Below, one piece after another: positions 55,286-64,000 of a stretch of DNA of 64,000 bases. Every line of letters starts with the position of its first letter. Position 1 is the first letter of the stretch. Source of the DNA: Synechococcus sp. BIOS-U3-1 (GTDB taxonomy: Bacteria > Cyanobacteriota > Cyanobacteriia > PCC-6307 > Cyanobiaceae); NCBI RefSeq assembly GCF_014279975.1, contig NZ_CP047936.1, positions 2,646,835 through 2,710,834 of the forward strand. Reading direction: 5' to 3'. The position numbers and the translations under genes are program-made. Below the pieces are notes generated by a model that did not search any database, was not told the origin of the DNA, and worked only from the letters and a program-made list of their open reading frames with translations.

Positions 55286-58260
55286 GCCGCCAGAGGAACA
55301 GTCTGAGGTGGATGCTGCTCCAGAACCCTTGCTAGGTAACGACCGGTGTGACTGGTTGGGTGCTGTGCCACCTCTTCCGGCGTTCCACAGGCCACCAACT
55401 CTCCACCACGATCACCACCCTCTGGACCAAGATCAATCAACCAGTCAGAACAACGGATCACGTCGAGGTTGTGCTCGATGCAGATGATCGAATTGCCCTT
55501 ATCCACAAGACGCTGCATCACATCCATCAGCTTGTGGACGTCATAGAAACTCAGGCCAGTGGTGGGCTCATCAATGAGATAGAGCGTCTTGCCGGTGGCC
55601 CTGCGGGACAGTTCAGTGGCCAACTTCACCCGTTGGGCTTCACCGCCGGAAAGCGTGGGTGCCGGCTGACCCAGCTTCACGTAACCGAGACCCACATCCA
55701 CCAGGGTCCAAAGTCGGTCCGCTGCCTGTGGAATGGCGGAAAACACCTCGGCAGCCTGCTCAACGGTCATCTCCAGAACGTCGGCGATCGTGTGCCCCTT
55801 GTAAGTGACCTGAAGAGTCTCTCGATTGAATCGGGCGCCCTTGCAGACATCGCACTGCACATAGACATCAGGCAGGAAGTTCATTTCGATCACGTTGACC
55901 CCCTGTCCTCGACAGGCTTCGCAGCGACCGCCCTTGACGTTGAAACTGAATTGACCCACCTGGTAGCCGCGGGCCTTCGCTTCAACCGTGGCTGCAAACA
56001 CCTGACGGATCGGATCGAACGCACCGGTGTAGGTGGCGGGGTTGGAACGGGGAGTCCTACCGATCGGTGACTGGTCGATCACGATCACTTTGTCGATCGA
56101 CTTGAGGCCACGCATCTCGCCGAGACCGTTGGGGAAAGGCACTTTGTGCCCGAGGCCATGCTCCAGCGCGGGGTGAAGCAACTCATTCACCAGGGTGCTC
56201 TTGCCACTGCCGCTCACTCCAGTAATGGAAACAAGACGTCCGAGCGGAAACTCCACGCTCAGGTCTTTGAGATTGTTGCGATTGCAATTGAGCAGCTTGA
56301 GGCTGCGAGCCCCTGCCGAGCGACGTTCCGGAGGAGTGGGAATGCTGAGCTGTCCACTCAGATAGGCACCAGTAATCGATTGATCAGCATCGAGCAGATC
56401 TTGGAGGGAGCCCTCAGCCACGATGTGACCACCATGCACCCCAGCTCCGGGACCAATGTCCACGAGATGATCAGCTGCGCGGATCGTGTCCTCATCGTGT
56501 TCAACCACAACGAGAGTGTTTCCTAAATCACGCAGCCTTTCGAGGGTGGCCAGCAGGCGGTCATTGTCCCGTTGGTGCAAACCGATGCTCGGTTCATCAA
56601 GCACGTAGAGCACTCCGGTGAGACCTGCTCCGATTTGCGTGGCCAGACGGATCCTCTGCGCTTCTCCACCAGACAGCGTCATCGCCGGGCGATCGAGGCT
56701 CAGATAGTCCAGACCGACATCCAGCAGAAAACGCAATCGCATGCGGATCTCGCGCAGCACGAGGTCTCCGATCTGCATCTGACGATTCGTGAGCAGTGGT
56801 TCACTGCCCTCAAAGGCACCCTCGCCCATCAACTGCTCAATCCGTTCAAGGGTTTGCCCAACGCTCACAGCGGTGAGATCTGTGATTCGGAAGCAGCCCA
56901 TGCGCACAGCCAATGCCTCGGGGCGCAGTCGTTTGCCAGCACAACTGGAACAGGGAACCAGTTCCAGAAATTTCTCCAGCTTCTGACGCTGGGCTTCGCC
57001 ACTGGCATCACGCAGCTGACGTTCAAGAATCGGCAAAATCCCCTCAAAGGGACGCTGATATCCGGCGTTTCCCTTGCGATAGCGGCTATCAGCCTGAATC
57101 AGGATCGGTTCACGACTGCCGTTGAGCAGAACATCTTGCTGCTCTTCAGACAGGTCCTTCCAGGGAGTCTTGATTTCGAAGCCAAAGGCCTCCCCAACGG
57201 AATAAAGCAGCGAGAAGTAATAGGAGTTGTCTTTCTCAGCCCAGGGAGCGACTGCGGCGTAAACCGGCAGCGAAGGATCTGGAACCACTCGCTCAGGTGT
57301 GAACTTGCGCAGGTGGCCGATACCGTGGCAGGCCTCGCAAGCTCCATAAGGACTGTTGAAAGAAAACAGTCTTGGTGAGAGCTCCTCCATGATCGCCCCG
57401 TGCTCGGGGCAGGCGAAATTCTCTGAGAACAAACGCTCTTGGTCGACTCCTTCAGGAAGTTGCTCATCCTTTTTGGGAACCACTTCAACGATGGCCAAAC
57501 CATCTCCGCGTTTCAGAGACGTGCGCAGGGAGTCGGTGAGCCGTTCCTGAATTCCCTCTCGAGCAACAAGCCTGTCCACCACCACTTCGATGTGGTGGCT
57601 TTGGTTTTTGTCGAGCTCAATGTTGTCCGCCAGTTCACGCACTTCTCCATCGATCCGCACCCGAGCGAACCCTTCGGCGGCCAGCCCGCTGATCAATTTG
57701 GCGTGGGTGCCCTTCTTGCCACGCACAACCGGAGCGAGTAGCTGATACCGCGTGGATTCAGGCAAGGTGAGGATCTGATCGACCATTTCATCAATGGTCT
57801 GCGGCCGGATCGGACGATCGCACTTCGGACAATGCGGATCACCGGCTCGACCGAACAACAAACGCAGATAATCCTGAATCTCCGTAACGGTTCCGACGGT
57901 CGAACGTGGGTTGTGACTGGTGGATTTCTGATCGATTGAGATCGCCGGTGAAAGCCCCTCGATGGCATCAACATCTGGCTTGTCGACCTGACCTAGAAAC
58001 TGACGTGCGTAAGCGGAAAGGCTCTCGACGTAGCGACGCTGACCCTCAGCAAAAATCGTGTCGAAAGCCAGGGAGCTTTTACCGCTGCCGCTCACCCCGG
58101 TAAACACCACCATCTTGTTGCGAGGGATGGTGATATCAACGTTCTTGAGATTGTGCTGACGAGCACCACGAACGCGGATCACATCCTCTTCAGATCCAGT
58201 GGTAAGCCTCACCGGCTCTGCCGGAGATGAAGCCTTTGATTTGGGAGCGGTTCGCCCCAT
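55282..58260 (-). CDS. uvrA: excinuclease ABC subunit A
   Basis: Damage-recognition ATPase of nucleotide excision repair, 992 residues. Two ABC modules are visible, each with a Walker A (GVSGSGKSS and GVSGSGKST), signature LSGGEAQRI/LSGGEAQRV and zinc-finger cysteine pairs (CPKC, CSSC, CEAC, CDVC). It lies between recN and the hydrolase on the same strand, and is probably in one transcript with them. Confidence 0.98.
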   Translation of the reverse strand: MGRTAPKSKASSPAEPVRLTTGSEEDVIRVRGARQHNLKNVDITIPRNKMVVFTGVSGSGKSSLAFDTIFAEGQRRYVESLSAYARQFLGQVDKPDVDAIEGLSPAISIDQKSTSHNPRSTVGTVTEIQDYLRLLFGRAGDPHCPKCDRPIRPQTIDEMVDQILTLPESTRYQLLAPVVRGKKGTHAKLISGLAAEGFARVRIDGEVRELADNIELDKNQSHHIEVVVDRLVAREGIQERLTDSLRTSLKRGDGLAIVEVVPKKDEQLPEGVDQERLFSENFACPEHGAIMEELSPRLFSFNSPYGACEACHGIGHLRKFTPERVVPDPSLPVYAAVAPWAEKDNSYYFSLLYSVGEAFGFEIKTPWKDLSEEQQDVLLNGSREPILIQADSRYRKGNAGYQRPFEGILPILERQLRDASGEAQRQKLEKFLELVPCSSCAGKRLRPEALAVRMGCFRITDLTAVSVGQTLERIEQLMGEGAFEGSEPLLTNRQMQIGDLVLREIRMRLRFLLDVGLDYLSLDRPAMTLSGGEAQRIRLATQIGAGLTGVLYVLDEPSIGLHQRDNDRLLATLERLRDLGNTLVVVEHDEDTIRAADHLVDIGPGAGVHGGHIVAEGSLQDLLDADQSITGAYLSGQLSIPTPPERRSAGARSLKLLNCNRNNLKDLSVEFPLGRLVSITGVSGSGKSTLVNELLHPALEHGLGHKVPFPNGLGEMRGLKSIDKVIVIDQSPIGRTPRSNPATYTGAFDPIRQVFAATVEAKARGYQVGQFSFNVKGGRCEACRGQGVNVIEMNFLPDVYVQCDVCKGARFNRETLQVTYKGHTIADVLEMTVEQAAEVFSAIPQAADRLWTLVDVGLGYVKLGQPAPTLSGGEAQRVKLATELSRRATGKTLYLIDEPTTGLSFYDVHKLMDVMQRLVDKGNSIICIEHNLDVIRCSDWLIDLGPEGGDRGGELVACGTPEEVAQHPTSHTGRYLARVLEQHPPQTVPLAA

Positions 58261-58308
58261 ACGGACTGGATCTCAATAGCTGACGAGTCTACTGAGATCA
58301 GATCACGC

Positions 58309-59997
58309 TCATGCTGCTTTCTGATCCAGAAGGCTGGCTGCATAAGCCTCAGCTTCGTGGCAATCACCGCCTGCCAGTTCAGCTAGCTCACGCTGACGCT
58401 CCTGAGTGTCCCGCAGCTGGGACACTCGCGAATGAGTGACCCCATCGCAAACATCTTTGCTAACGCGGAAATGATGATCAGCCGCAGCAGCCACGAGCGG
58501 CTGATGGGTGACACAGAACACCTGACGATGGCTCGACAACATGCGAAGCAGATCGGCCATGGCACCACTGACACGGCCACTCACTCCAGTATCGATTTCA
58601 TCGAACAGCAGGGTGCTGGATCCATCCACCTCGGCAAGACAGGTTTTGAGAGCCAGCAGAAAACGTGACATCTCACCCCCGGAAGCCACTTCAGCGAGCG
58701 GTGCCATGGGCTGACCTGGATTGGCTGAGAACAGGAAGCACACAGCATCAGCACCGCTCTCTCCAGGTTCGGATGGCTCAACGGCGACCTCGAAACGCAC
58801 ATTGGCCAATCCCATGGGCCTGAGAAGAGCCATCAACCGCTCTTGCAGCTCCGCCGCCACGGCCAGTCGCTGTGAACGCAGAGAAGCATTGCTGCGATCA
58901 CGGATCTCGCAAGCCATCAGCTCCTGGCTGCGCAATTGCTCAAGCAATGCCTCAACACCACCGGATTGCTGACGGTCACGCAGCTCATCGCGACGCTTGA
59001 TCAGATTGATCAGATCCTGACCATGGCGGCGTTCCAGGCTCTTGAGCTCGGCCAGACGGTCCTGAAGCACAGCCAAACGATGGGGATCACTGTCCAGAGA
59101 AGCTCCGTAACCCTCCAGTTCCCGGATCAGATCCTGAACACCTGATTCAAGATCCAGACATCGCTCGCTCAGAGACGTCAGCGATGGGTCGAGGCTCTGC
59201 ATCTGCTGTAACTCATGGCTGCAGGCCAGCAGATGATCAAGGGTTGAGGGTGCCTGATCAGCACCGTCCTGAAGACGCCCGATCAACAGACCCAGACCCT
59301 CCTGCAGGCGCACACCATGAACAAGACGGTCCTGTTCCCGTTCGATCTGATCGATTTCCTCAGGGTCATCAAGCTCAGCTCGGTCGAGTTCAGCCAGCAG
59401 CAGATCCAACTCCTCACGTTGTTGATCCAGCCGCAACCGATCGTTTTCAGCCCGCTCAAGCTCGGAGTGACAACGAAGCCAGTCGCTCCAATGACGACGG
59501 ACCTGAGTGAGCTCGGCGTCAAGCGAAGCTCCGCCGAGCTGGTCAAGCCAGCGTTTCTGCTGGCCCGGACGTGCGAGCTGCTGGGTCTGACCCTGAACGG
59601 TGAGATCAATCAGCAGGGGACGCAGCACCAACAACTGCTGACGATTGACCATCACACCGTTCAGCCTTGAGCGACTGCTGAGACGTTCCTCCTGGCGCCG
59701 CCATTCGCGGCTCACCACTAAGTCCTCCTCTCCTTCGGTGATCTCCTGCTCAAGCAACCAGCGGCTTGCGGCGGCACCAGGACGAAAACTGGCCTCAATG
59801 ACGCCACGGTCACAGCCGGAACGCAACAGGCGCCCGCCTGCACCTGTCTGCAAACCTCCCAGCACGGCATCGAGAGCATCAAGCAGGATCGACTTTCCTG
59901 CGCCCGTCTCGCCAGTCAGCACGGAAAAGCCCTGATCAAACGCCAGATCAAGGCTGTCGATTAAAGCGATGTTTTCGAGTCGCAGACCGGTTAGCAC
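58309..59997 (-). CDS. recN: DNA repair protein RecN
   Basis: SMC-like protein of 562 residues for double-strand break repair. Walker A GETGAGKSI sits near residue 35, long coiled-coil arms run through the middle, and the ABC signature VASGGEMSRFLLAL with Walker B TLLFDEIDTGVSG is near the C-terminus. Divergent from the ABC1-family gene over about 60 bases. First gene of recN-uvrA-hydrolase. Confidence 0.96.
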   Translation of the reverse strand: MLTGLRLENIALIDSLDLAFDQGFSVLTGETGAGKSILLDALDAVLGGLQTGAGGRLLRSGCDRGVIEASFRPGAAASRWLLEQEITEGEEDLVVSREWRRQEERLSSRSRLNGVMVNRQQLLVLRPLLIDLTVQGQTQQLARPGQQKRWLDQLGGASLDAELTQVRRHWSDWLRCHSELERAENDRLRLDQQREELDLLLAELDRAELDDPEEIDQIEREQDRLVHGVRLQEGLGLLIGRLQDGADQAPSTLDHLLACSHELQQMQSLDPSLTSLSERCLDLESGVQDLIRELEGYGASLDSDPHRLAVLQDRLAELKSLERRHGQDLINLIKRRDELRDRQQSGGVEALLEQLRSQELMACEIRDRSNASLRSQRLAVAAELQERLMALLRPMGLANVRFEVAVEPSEPGESGADAVCFLFSANPGQPMAPLAEVASGGEMSRFLLALKTCLAEVDGSSTLLFDEIDTGVSGRVSGAMADLLRMLSSHRQVFCVTHQPLVAAAADHHFRVSKDVCDGVTHSRVSQLRDTQERQRELAELAGGDCHEAEAYAASLLDQKAA

Positions 59998-60058
59998 GAC
60001 AGACCCCGGTGTTGGAGCTGACCGTAGCGGCGGCTCAGCTCGTTTAGAAGGGGTGGAG

Positions 60059-61939
60059 ATGGCATTAAGGCCAGTGGCCCCTCAAGAGCTCGGAGATTTC
60101 ATCGAAGCCGCCGGTCTGCTCACGTATGACCCGGCAGCCATCACTCGTATTTATGCGGGTCATCCCCAACGTCTACTGCGGCGTCTGTGGCAGACGTTGG
60201 TGCCGATTGGAATGCTGTTGATCGGCATCGGTTTCGACTGGATCTTCCAGCTGCTCAAGAATCAAGAGCGAGCCCGACGCAGAGCTCGGGAATGCGCTGA
60301 ACTGCTGGTGGAGCTCGGACCAGCCTTCATCAAAGCCGGCCAGGCTCTCTCCACACGGCCAGACATCGTGCCTCCGGTACTACTGGAGGAACTTGCCCAG
60401 CTGCAGGACCAGCTTCCAGGGTTCGACAGCGCTCTGGCCATGGCTTGTATTGAGGAAGACCTGGGAGCTCCCGTCGACAGCATCTACGCGGAACTAGAAC
60501 GCGAACCAATCTCAGCGGCCTCTCTCGGCCAGGTGCATCGCGGAACATTGCACGACGGTCAACGCGTCGCCGTGAAAGTGCAAAGGCCGGGTCTGCGCGA
60601 ACAGATCACGCTGGATCTCTACATCGTGCGCAATATTGCCGCCTGGCTCAACAGCAATATCGGCCTGATTCGCAGCGATCTTGTTGCCCTCATTGATGAA
60701 CTGGGCAGTCGGGTGTTCGAAGAGATGGATTATTTGAATGAAGCTTCGAACGCGGAAAAATTCAGCGAGCTGCATCAGCACAATCCCCGTATCGCCGTTC
60801 CGCTGATCTATCGAGAAGCCACTAGTCGAAGGGTGCTAACGATGGAATGGATCGACGGCGTCAAGCTCACCAACCTTGAGGCGGTGAGAGAGATGGGTAT
60901 TGATCCCAATGAGATGGTGTCCGTGGGCGTGAACTGCAGCCTGCAACAGCTGCTTGAGCACGGCTTCTTTCATGCCGATCCACACCCAGGCAATTTGCTA
61001 GCCCTCTCTGATGGACGGCTCTGCTACCTGGATTTCGGCATGATGAGCGAAGTCTCGCGAGAATCACGCACCGGATTGATCCAAGCCGTGGTTCACCTGG
61101 TGAATCGCAATTTCGGCAAATTGTCCAAGGATTTCGTCAACCTCGGATTCCTTGCTGAAGACGTGAATCTGGAGCCGATTGTTCCGGCGTTCGAAACCGT
61201 TTTCAGTCAAGCGTTGGAAGCAGGTGTCAGTCGCATGGATTTCAAAGCGGTCACTGATGATCTGTCCGGCGTGATGTACAAGTTCCCGTTCAGAGTCCCG
61301 CCTTACTACGCCTTAATCATCCGCTCACTGGTCACCCTTGAGGGAATTGCTCTGAGCGTGGATTACGACTTCAAGATTCTCGGCGCTGCCTATCCCTATT
61401 TCGCTCGCCGGCTGATGGAGGATCCGGACCCACAACTCCGTCAAAGCCTGAAAGAGATGTTGTTTGACGGCGATATCTTCAGCTGGACCCGGCTGGAAAA
61501 TTTAGTGGCCAGTGCAGCCAGTCAAGACCAACTGGACCTGGATGCATTGCTTGATCAGGTTCTGGATTTCCTTCTGTCAACCCATGGGGGCATGCTGCGC
61601 CAACAGCTGGTTGAAACCGCAGCAGATCGCATCGATTCGCTTGGATGGATGACCCTGCAACGCATCGGACGACGTCTGCCACGTCAGTTGCAACCTTCTC
61701 GCCTCATGGCGTCAGGAGCCGAGTTGGATCAGGACTTTTACATGGATCTCGAACCGGTCCGTCAACTCATCCAAGTCCTCCAGCAGCTACCCGGCTTCAG
61801 TCCAGATCTGCTGTTCAGCCGCTTGCCGAGATTGATGCGTGAACCCGACGCCCGTCGCATGGGCGTTGAACTTGCCCAGGGCTTAGCCGAACGAGGAGTT
61901 GTCCGACTGGTCAAAGCAGCAGCAGGAGTCTCCCCCTAG
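60059..61939 (+). CDS. ABC1/AarF (UbiB) family atypical kinase
   Basis: A 626-residue protein of the ABC1/UbiB family. The family's Ala-rich loop region is ISAASLGQVHRG, VAVKVQRPGL holds the lysine, and the HADPHPGN and LDFGMMSEV motifs hold the catalytic acidic residues. The C-terminal helical extension is typical for plastid/cyanobacterial members tied to prenylquinone metabolism. I chose ATG 60059. An earlier start at 59969 overlaps recN's start and adds non-conserved residues. Confidence 0.92.
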   Translation: MALRPVAPQELGDFIEAAGLLTYDPAAITRIYAGHPQRLLRRLWQTLVPIGMLLIGIGFDWIFQLLKNQERARRRARECAELLVELGPAFIKAGQALSTRPDIVPPVLLEELAQLQDQLPGFDSALAMACIEEDLGAPVDSIYAELEREPISAASLGQVHRGTLHDGQRVAVKVQRPGLREQITLDLYIVRNIAAWLNSNIGLIRSDLVALIDELGSRVFEEMDYLNEASNAEKFSELHQHNPRIAVPLIYREATSRRVLTMEWIDGVKLTNLEAVREMGIDPNEMVSVGVNCSLQQLLEHGFFHADPHPGNLLALSDGRLCYLDFGMMSEVSRESRTGLIQAVVHLVNRNFGKLSKDFVNLGFLAEDVNLEPIVPAFETVFSQALEAGVSRMDFKAVTDDLSGVMYKFPFRVPPYYALIIRSLVTLEGIALSVDYDFKILGAAYPYFARRLMEDPDPQLRQSLKEMLFDGDIFSWTRLENLVASAASQDQLDLDALLDQVLDFLLSTHGGMLRQQLVETAADRIDSLGWMTLQRIGRRLPRQLQPSRLMASGAELDQDFYMDLEPVRQLIQVLQQLPGFSPDLLFSRLPRLMREPDARRMGVELAQGLAERGVVRLVKAAAGVSP

Positions 61940-61962
61940 ATTCCGGCCAACTTGATCAGCCC

Positions 61963-62550
61963 ATGTCTGCACGACGATCACGCCTTCGCAGGCACGCTCT
62001 GGCAACAGGCTCGGCGATGGCTCTGGGCCTGCTGAGTTGTTTCCAACCCGCTCACGCAGCCAAGGATGTTGCCCTCGTAAGTGGTGCGTTTATCCGTTCA
62101 ATCAGTGTTGCGGATCTGGCCTACTTAGCCGAAACAGGTGAAGCGCGTGGATTACTGGTCGACCTCCTGAAGTTGAGCCGTCAGGATCCTGAGGACGTAG
62201 CGAAACTGCTCAATCAGGAACTGAATCTGCCACTGGTGCTAACCAGCAGGCTGATGTCCACAAGGATTGGAGACGTGATTCTGACCAGGGTGGCTCGGAT
62301 CATCTATCCGCTGAGAGTGCCTGCTCCCTCGGTGAGTGTTCCAGCCATCCGCGCTGGTGTCATCAACGGGCTTCAGATCGGTGAAGGCGGCTTGACGGCC
62401 ATCAAATTTCTCGAGGCCTATCCATCGGACGTGATGGAAGTGAATATCCCAGCACTGATTGCCGTGATCGAAAAAGCAGAATCCATCGCGGGCTTGGTGC
62501 AATTCTTCTCAGATTCCCCCCTGGACGGTCTGAAGGACGGCAGCAACTGA
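61963..62550 (+). CDS. secreted stand-alone DUF1400 protein
   Basis: A 195-residue exported protein. A basic N-terminus with a signal peptide ending in HAAKD is followed by the DUF1400 pattern ISVADLAYLAETGEARGLLV and LSRQDPEDVAKLLNQEL. This domain is normally N-terminal to an alpha/beta hydrolase, but no hydrolase part follows here. A second DUF1400-like region is in the hydrolase at 53783. It starts 23 bases after the ABC1 gene. Function unknown. Confidence 0.82.
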   Translation: MSARRSRLRRHALATGSAMALGLLSCFQPAHAAKDVALVSGAFIRSISVADLAYLAETGEARGLLVDLLKLSRQDPEDVAKLLNQELNLPLVLTSRLMSTRIGDVILTRVARIIYPLRVPAPSVSVPAIRAGVINGLQIGEGGLTAIKFLEAYPSDVMEVNIPALIAVIEKAESIAGLVQFFSDSPLDGLKDGSN

Positions 62551-62603
62551 ATCCGGCCGCAGTGTCTGCCACATAGATTCCTGAAGATCATTGCCCTGCG
62601 CAG

Positions 62604-63710
62604 GTGTCACTGCTCAACAGCTTCCGTCGCCGCTTCTCCCCGGCTCCCGTCATGCAGGACTGGCCAGGGCTGATTGAGGCTTACAGAACCTGGTTACCAG
62701 TGAGCAACTCCACTCCGGTGGTGACCTTGAGGGAAGGCGCTACACCATTGATCCCTGTGCCTTCGATCGCTGAACGGATCGGAAAGGGGGTGAAGGTTTA
62801 CGTGAAATACGACGGATTGAACCCAACTGGTTCGTTTAAGGACCGGGGCATGACCATGGCGATCAGCAAGGCCAAGGAAGCTGGATGTGAAGCCGTGATC
62901 TGTGCCAGCACGGGCAACACTTCAGCGGCTGCCGCGGCCTACGCAAGACGCGCAGGGATGCGAGCCTTCGTGCTGATCCCCGACGGATATGTCGCCCAAG
63001 GGAAGCTGGCTCAGGCACTGGTTTACGGCGCCGAGGTTCTCGCCATTCGCGGCAACTTCGACAAAGCACTCGACATCGTGCGTGAAGTGTCGGATCAATA
63101 CCCGATCACCCTGGTGAATTCGGTGAACCCTTATCGCCTCCAAGGCCAGAAAACAGCCGCATTTGAATTGATCGATGCCCTTGGTGATGCCCCTGACTGG
63201 TTGTGCATCCCCATGGGCAACGCCGGCAACATCACCGCCTACTGGATGGGTTTCCAGGAGTATCACCAGGCAGGGCGAAGCCGCACGCTCCCCAGGATGA
63301 TGGGCTTCCAGGCCAGTGGATCAGCTCCGTTGGTCAACGAGACCACCGTGACCGATCCAGAAACGATCGCAACGGCCATCCGCATCGGCAATCCTGTGAA
63401 CAGGGAGAAAGCCATTGCCGCACGAGCCGCCAGCAACGGCGCCTTCCTGGATGTCACAGATGAGGAAATCATTCAGGCCTACAAGCTGCTGGGAGGACAG
63501 GAGGGCGTGTTCTGCGAACCAGCCAGCGCTGCTTCAGTGGCTGGTCTGCTCAAACGCAAAGACGAAGTCCCTTCCGGAGCCACGGTTGTCTGTGTCCTCA
63601 CAGGCAACGGACTGAAGGATCCCGATTGCGCGATCAACAACAATGATGCTGCCTTCCATACCGATCTGAACCCCGATCTGGGCACAGTGGCCAAAGTGAT
63701 GGGGTTCTGA
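62604..63710 (+). CDS. thrC: threonine synthase
   Basis: PLP enzyme of 368 residues converting O-phosphohomoserine to threonine. The PLP lysine is K79 in NPTGSFKDRGM, and the phosphate loop is MGNAGNITAYWMGF. The start is GTG 62604. ATG 62652 (MQDWPGL) would drop 16 residues and is plausible. In picocyanobacteria this gene is often near the chromosome end before dnaN, from memory. A clear terminator follows. Confidence 0.95.
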   Translation: MSLLNSFRRRFSPAPVMQDWPGLIEAYRTWLPVSNSTPVVTLREGATPLIPVPSIAERIGKGVKVYVKYDGLNPTGSFKDRGMTMAISKAKEAGCEAVICASTGNTSAAAAAYARRAGMRAFVLIPDGYVAQGKLAQALVYGAEVLAIRGNFDKALDIVREVSDQYPITLVNSVNPYRLQGQKTAAFELIDALGDAPDWLCIPMGNAGNITAYWMGFQEYHQAGRSRTLPRMMGFQASGSAPLVNETTVTDPETIATAIRIGNPVNREKAIAARAASNGAFLDVTDEEIIQAYKLLGGQEGVFCEPASAASVAGLLKRKDEVPSGATVVCVLTGNGLKDPDCAINNNDAAFHTDLNPDLGTVAKVMGF

Positions 63711-63749
63711 GTCAGCAGTCAGCAGCACATGGTCTCAACCTCGATAGAG

Positions 63750-63772
63750 CCCCTTCCTGAAAGGGGTTTTTT
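63750..63772 (+). terminator. intrinsic terminator of thrC
   Basis: CCCCTT-CCTGA-AAGGGG is a 6-base-pair stem with a 5-base loop followed directly by TTTTTT. It begins 40 bases after the thrC stop. Confidence 0.9.
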
Positions 63773-63774
63773 GA

Positions 63775-64000
63775 TGTCAACAAACGCAAGAGAACGAACA
63801 ACCAAATGACGAACTGCCTGAGGAAGACCGCAGAAAACCATGCCTGAAAGCTGTGGAAATCCAGCCCCAAAAGCACTCGCGCGTGACCCTTCAGATTTCC
63901 CCAGGCTGTTGATTCTGTGAGAAACGCAGGTTTCTCCTCATTGGCGAATCAAGATTCCCCAGCCCTGTGTGATCAGAAAAGCATTGACGAGAAAGGGGCT
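63775..64000. other. noncoding end with DnaA-box-like element
   Basis: I see no gene in the last 226 bases. TGTGGAAAT at 63852-63860 matches 8 of 9 positions of the cyanobacterial DnaA box (TGTGGAAAA as read here). Two imperfect repeats of the form GATT-CCCCAG-TGT-TGAT occur at about 63889 and 63952. A hairpin GAGAAAC-GCAG-GTTTCTC is at 63919-63936. This would fit the region before dnaN near a replication origin, but the call is weak. Confidence 0.3.

Noticed and set aside
56572..57378. 268-residue open frame antisense to uvrA
   Set aside because: Inside a strongly conserved uvrA module and without recognisable motifs.
1..64000. CRISPR arrays, insertion sequences, tRNA or rRNA genes
   Set aside because: No regularly spaced repeats, transposase frames, cloverleaf arms or rRNA segments were found on reading both strands.

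Overview
The window reads as a stretch of chromosome from a marine picocyanobacterium of the Synechococcus/Cyanobium type. Supporting genes are the photosystem II lipoprotein PsbQ, a Tic20-family protein, small cyanobacterial families (DUF1830, DUF4278, DUF3134), glucosylglycerate and sucrose synthesis, a single-gene NrtP nitrate permease instead of the NrtABCD ABC transporter, and ferredoxin-dependent nitrite reductase. Genes are tightly packed with many 4-base start/stop overlaps. I found no insertion sequence, prophage, CRISPR array, tRNA or rRNA. The species is an inference.

Layout. 1-5 kb: pabC, then a glucosylglycerate block (gpgP and a GH13 sucrose-phosphorylase-like gene, divergent from gpgS). 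5-7 kb: small or poorly known genes (DUF1830, a class I amidotransferase, DUF4278, a cupin-like protein) with a striking NtcA-like palindrome. 7.1-22.9 kb: a nitrogen block holding moaA-mobA, nrtP-narB, narM, moaC-moeA, moaE-moaD, moaB, cobA-sirB-like, nirA, a formate/nitrite transporter, a HEAT-like protein and cynS. This covers nitrate uptake, both reductases, the molybdenum cofactor and siroheme they need, nitrite transport and cyanate breakdown. 23-35 kb: a TrpD-like protein with an altered substrate loop, GNAT and MFS genes, ppk, a group 2 sigma factor, a phytol/dolichol kinase-like gene, DAHP synthase, acnB and a ClC transporter. 35-42 kb: a B12-binding radical SAM protein, an srx-purU-O-antigen ligase operon, psbQ with an FAD oxidoreductase, and pstS. 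42-51 kb: dnaK, aroE, tic20, rpsF, argG, mraY, purT and small conserved genes. 51-64 kb: a sucrose-phosphate synthase with a degenerate phosphatase domain, a DUF1400 hydrolase, uvrA, recN, an ABC1 kinase, a stand-alone DUF1400 protein and thrC, ending in noncoding DNA with a DnaA-box-like element.

How the genes work together. NrtP imports nitrate; NarB (molybdenum bis-MGD and 4Fe-4S), helped by NarM, reduces it to nitrite; NirA (siroheme and 4Fe-4S) reduces nitrite to ammonium. MoaA/C/D/E/B, MoeA and MobA make the Mo cofactor. CobA and the CbiX/SirB-like protein make siroheme. CynS gives ammonium from cyanate. NtcA-type sites (GTA-N8-TAC or close) lie before the moaC group and before the DUF4278 gene. 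A shared 15-base variant precedes both nrtP and cynS.

I did not find a convincing wholly new system. The best leads are the shared nrtP/cynS promoter element, the 18-base palindrome before the DUF4278 gene, an FAD oxidoreductase whose nucleotide-binding motif lies before any ATG/GTG/TTG start, a perfect 13-base-pair hairpin between nrtP and narB, unknown small genes inside the nitrogen block, and a TrpD-like protein lacking the usual glycine-rich loop.
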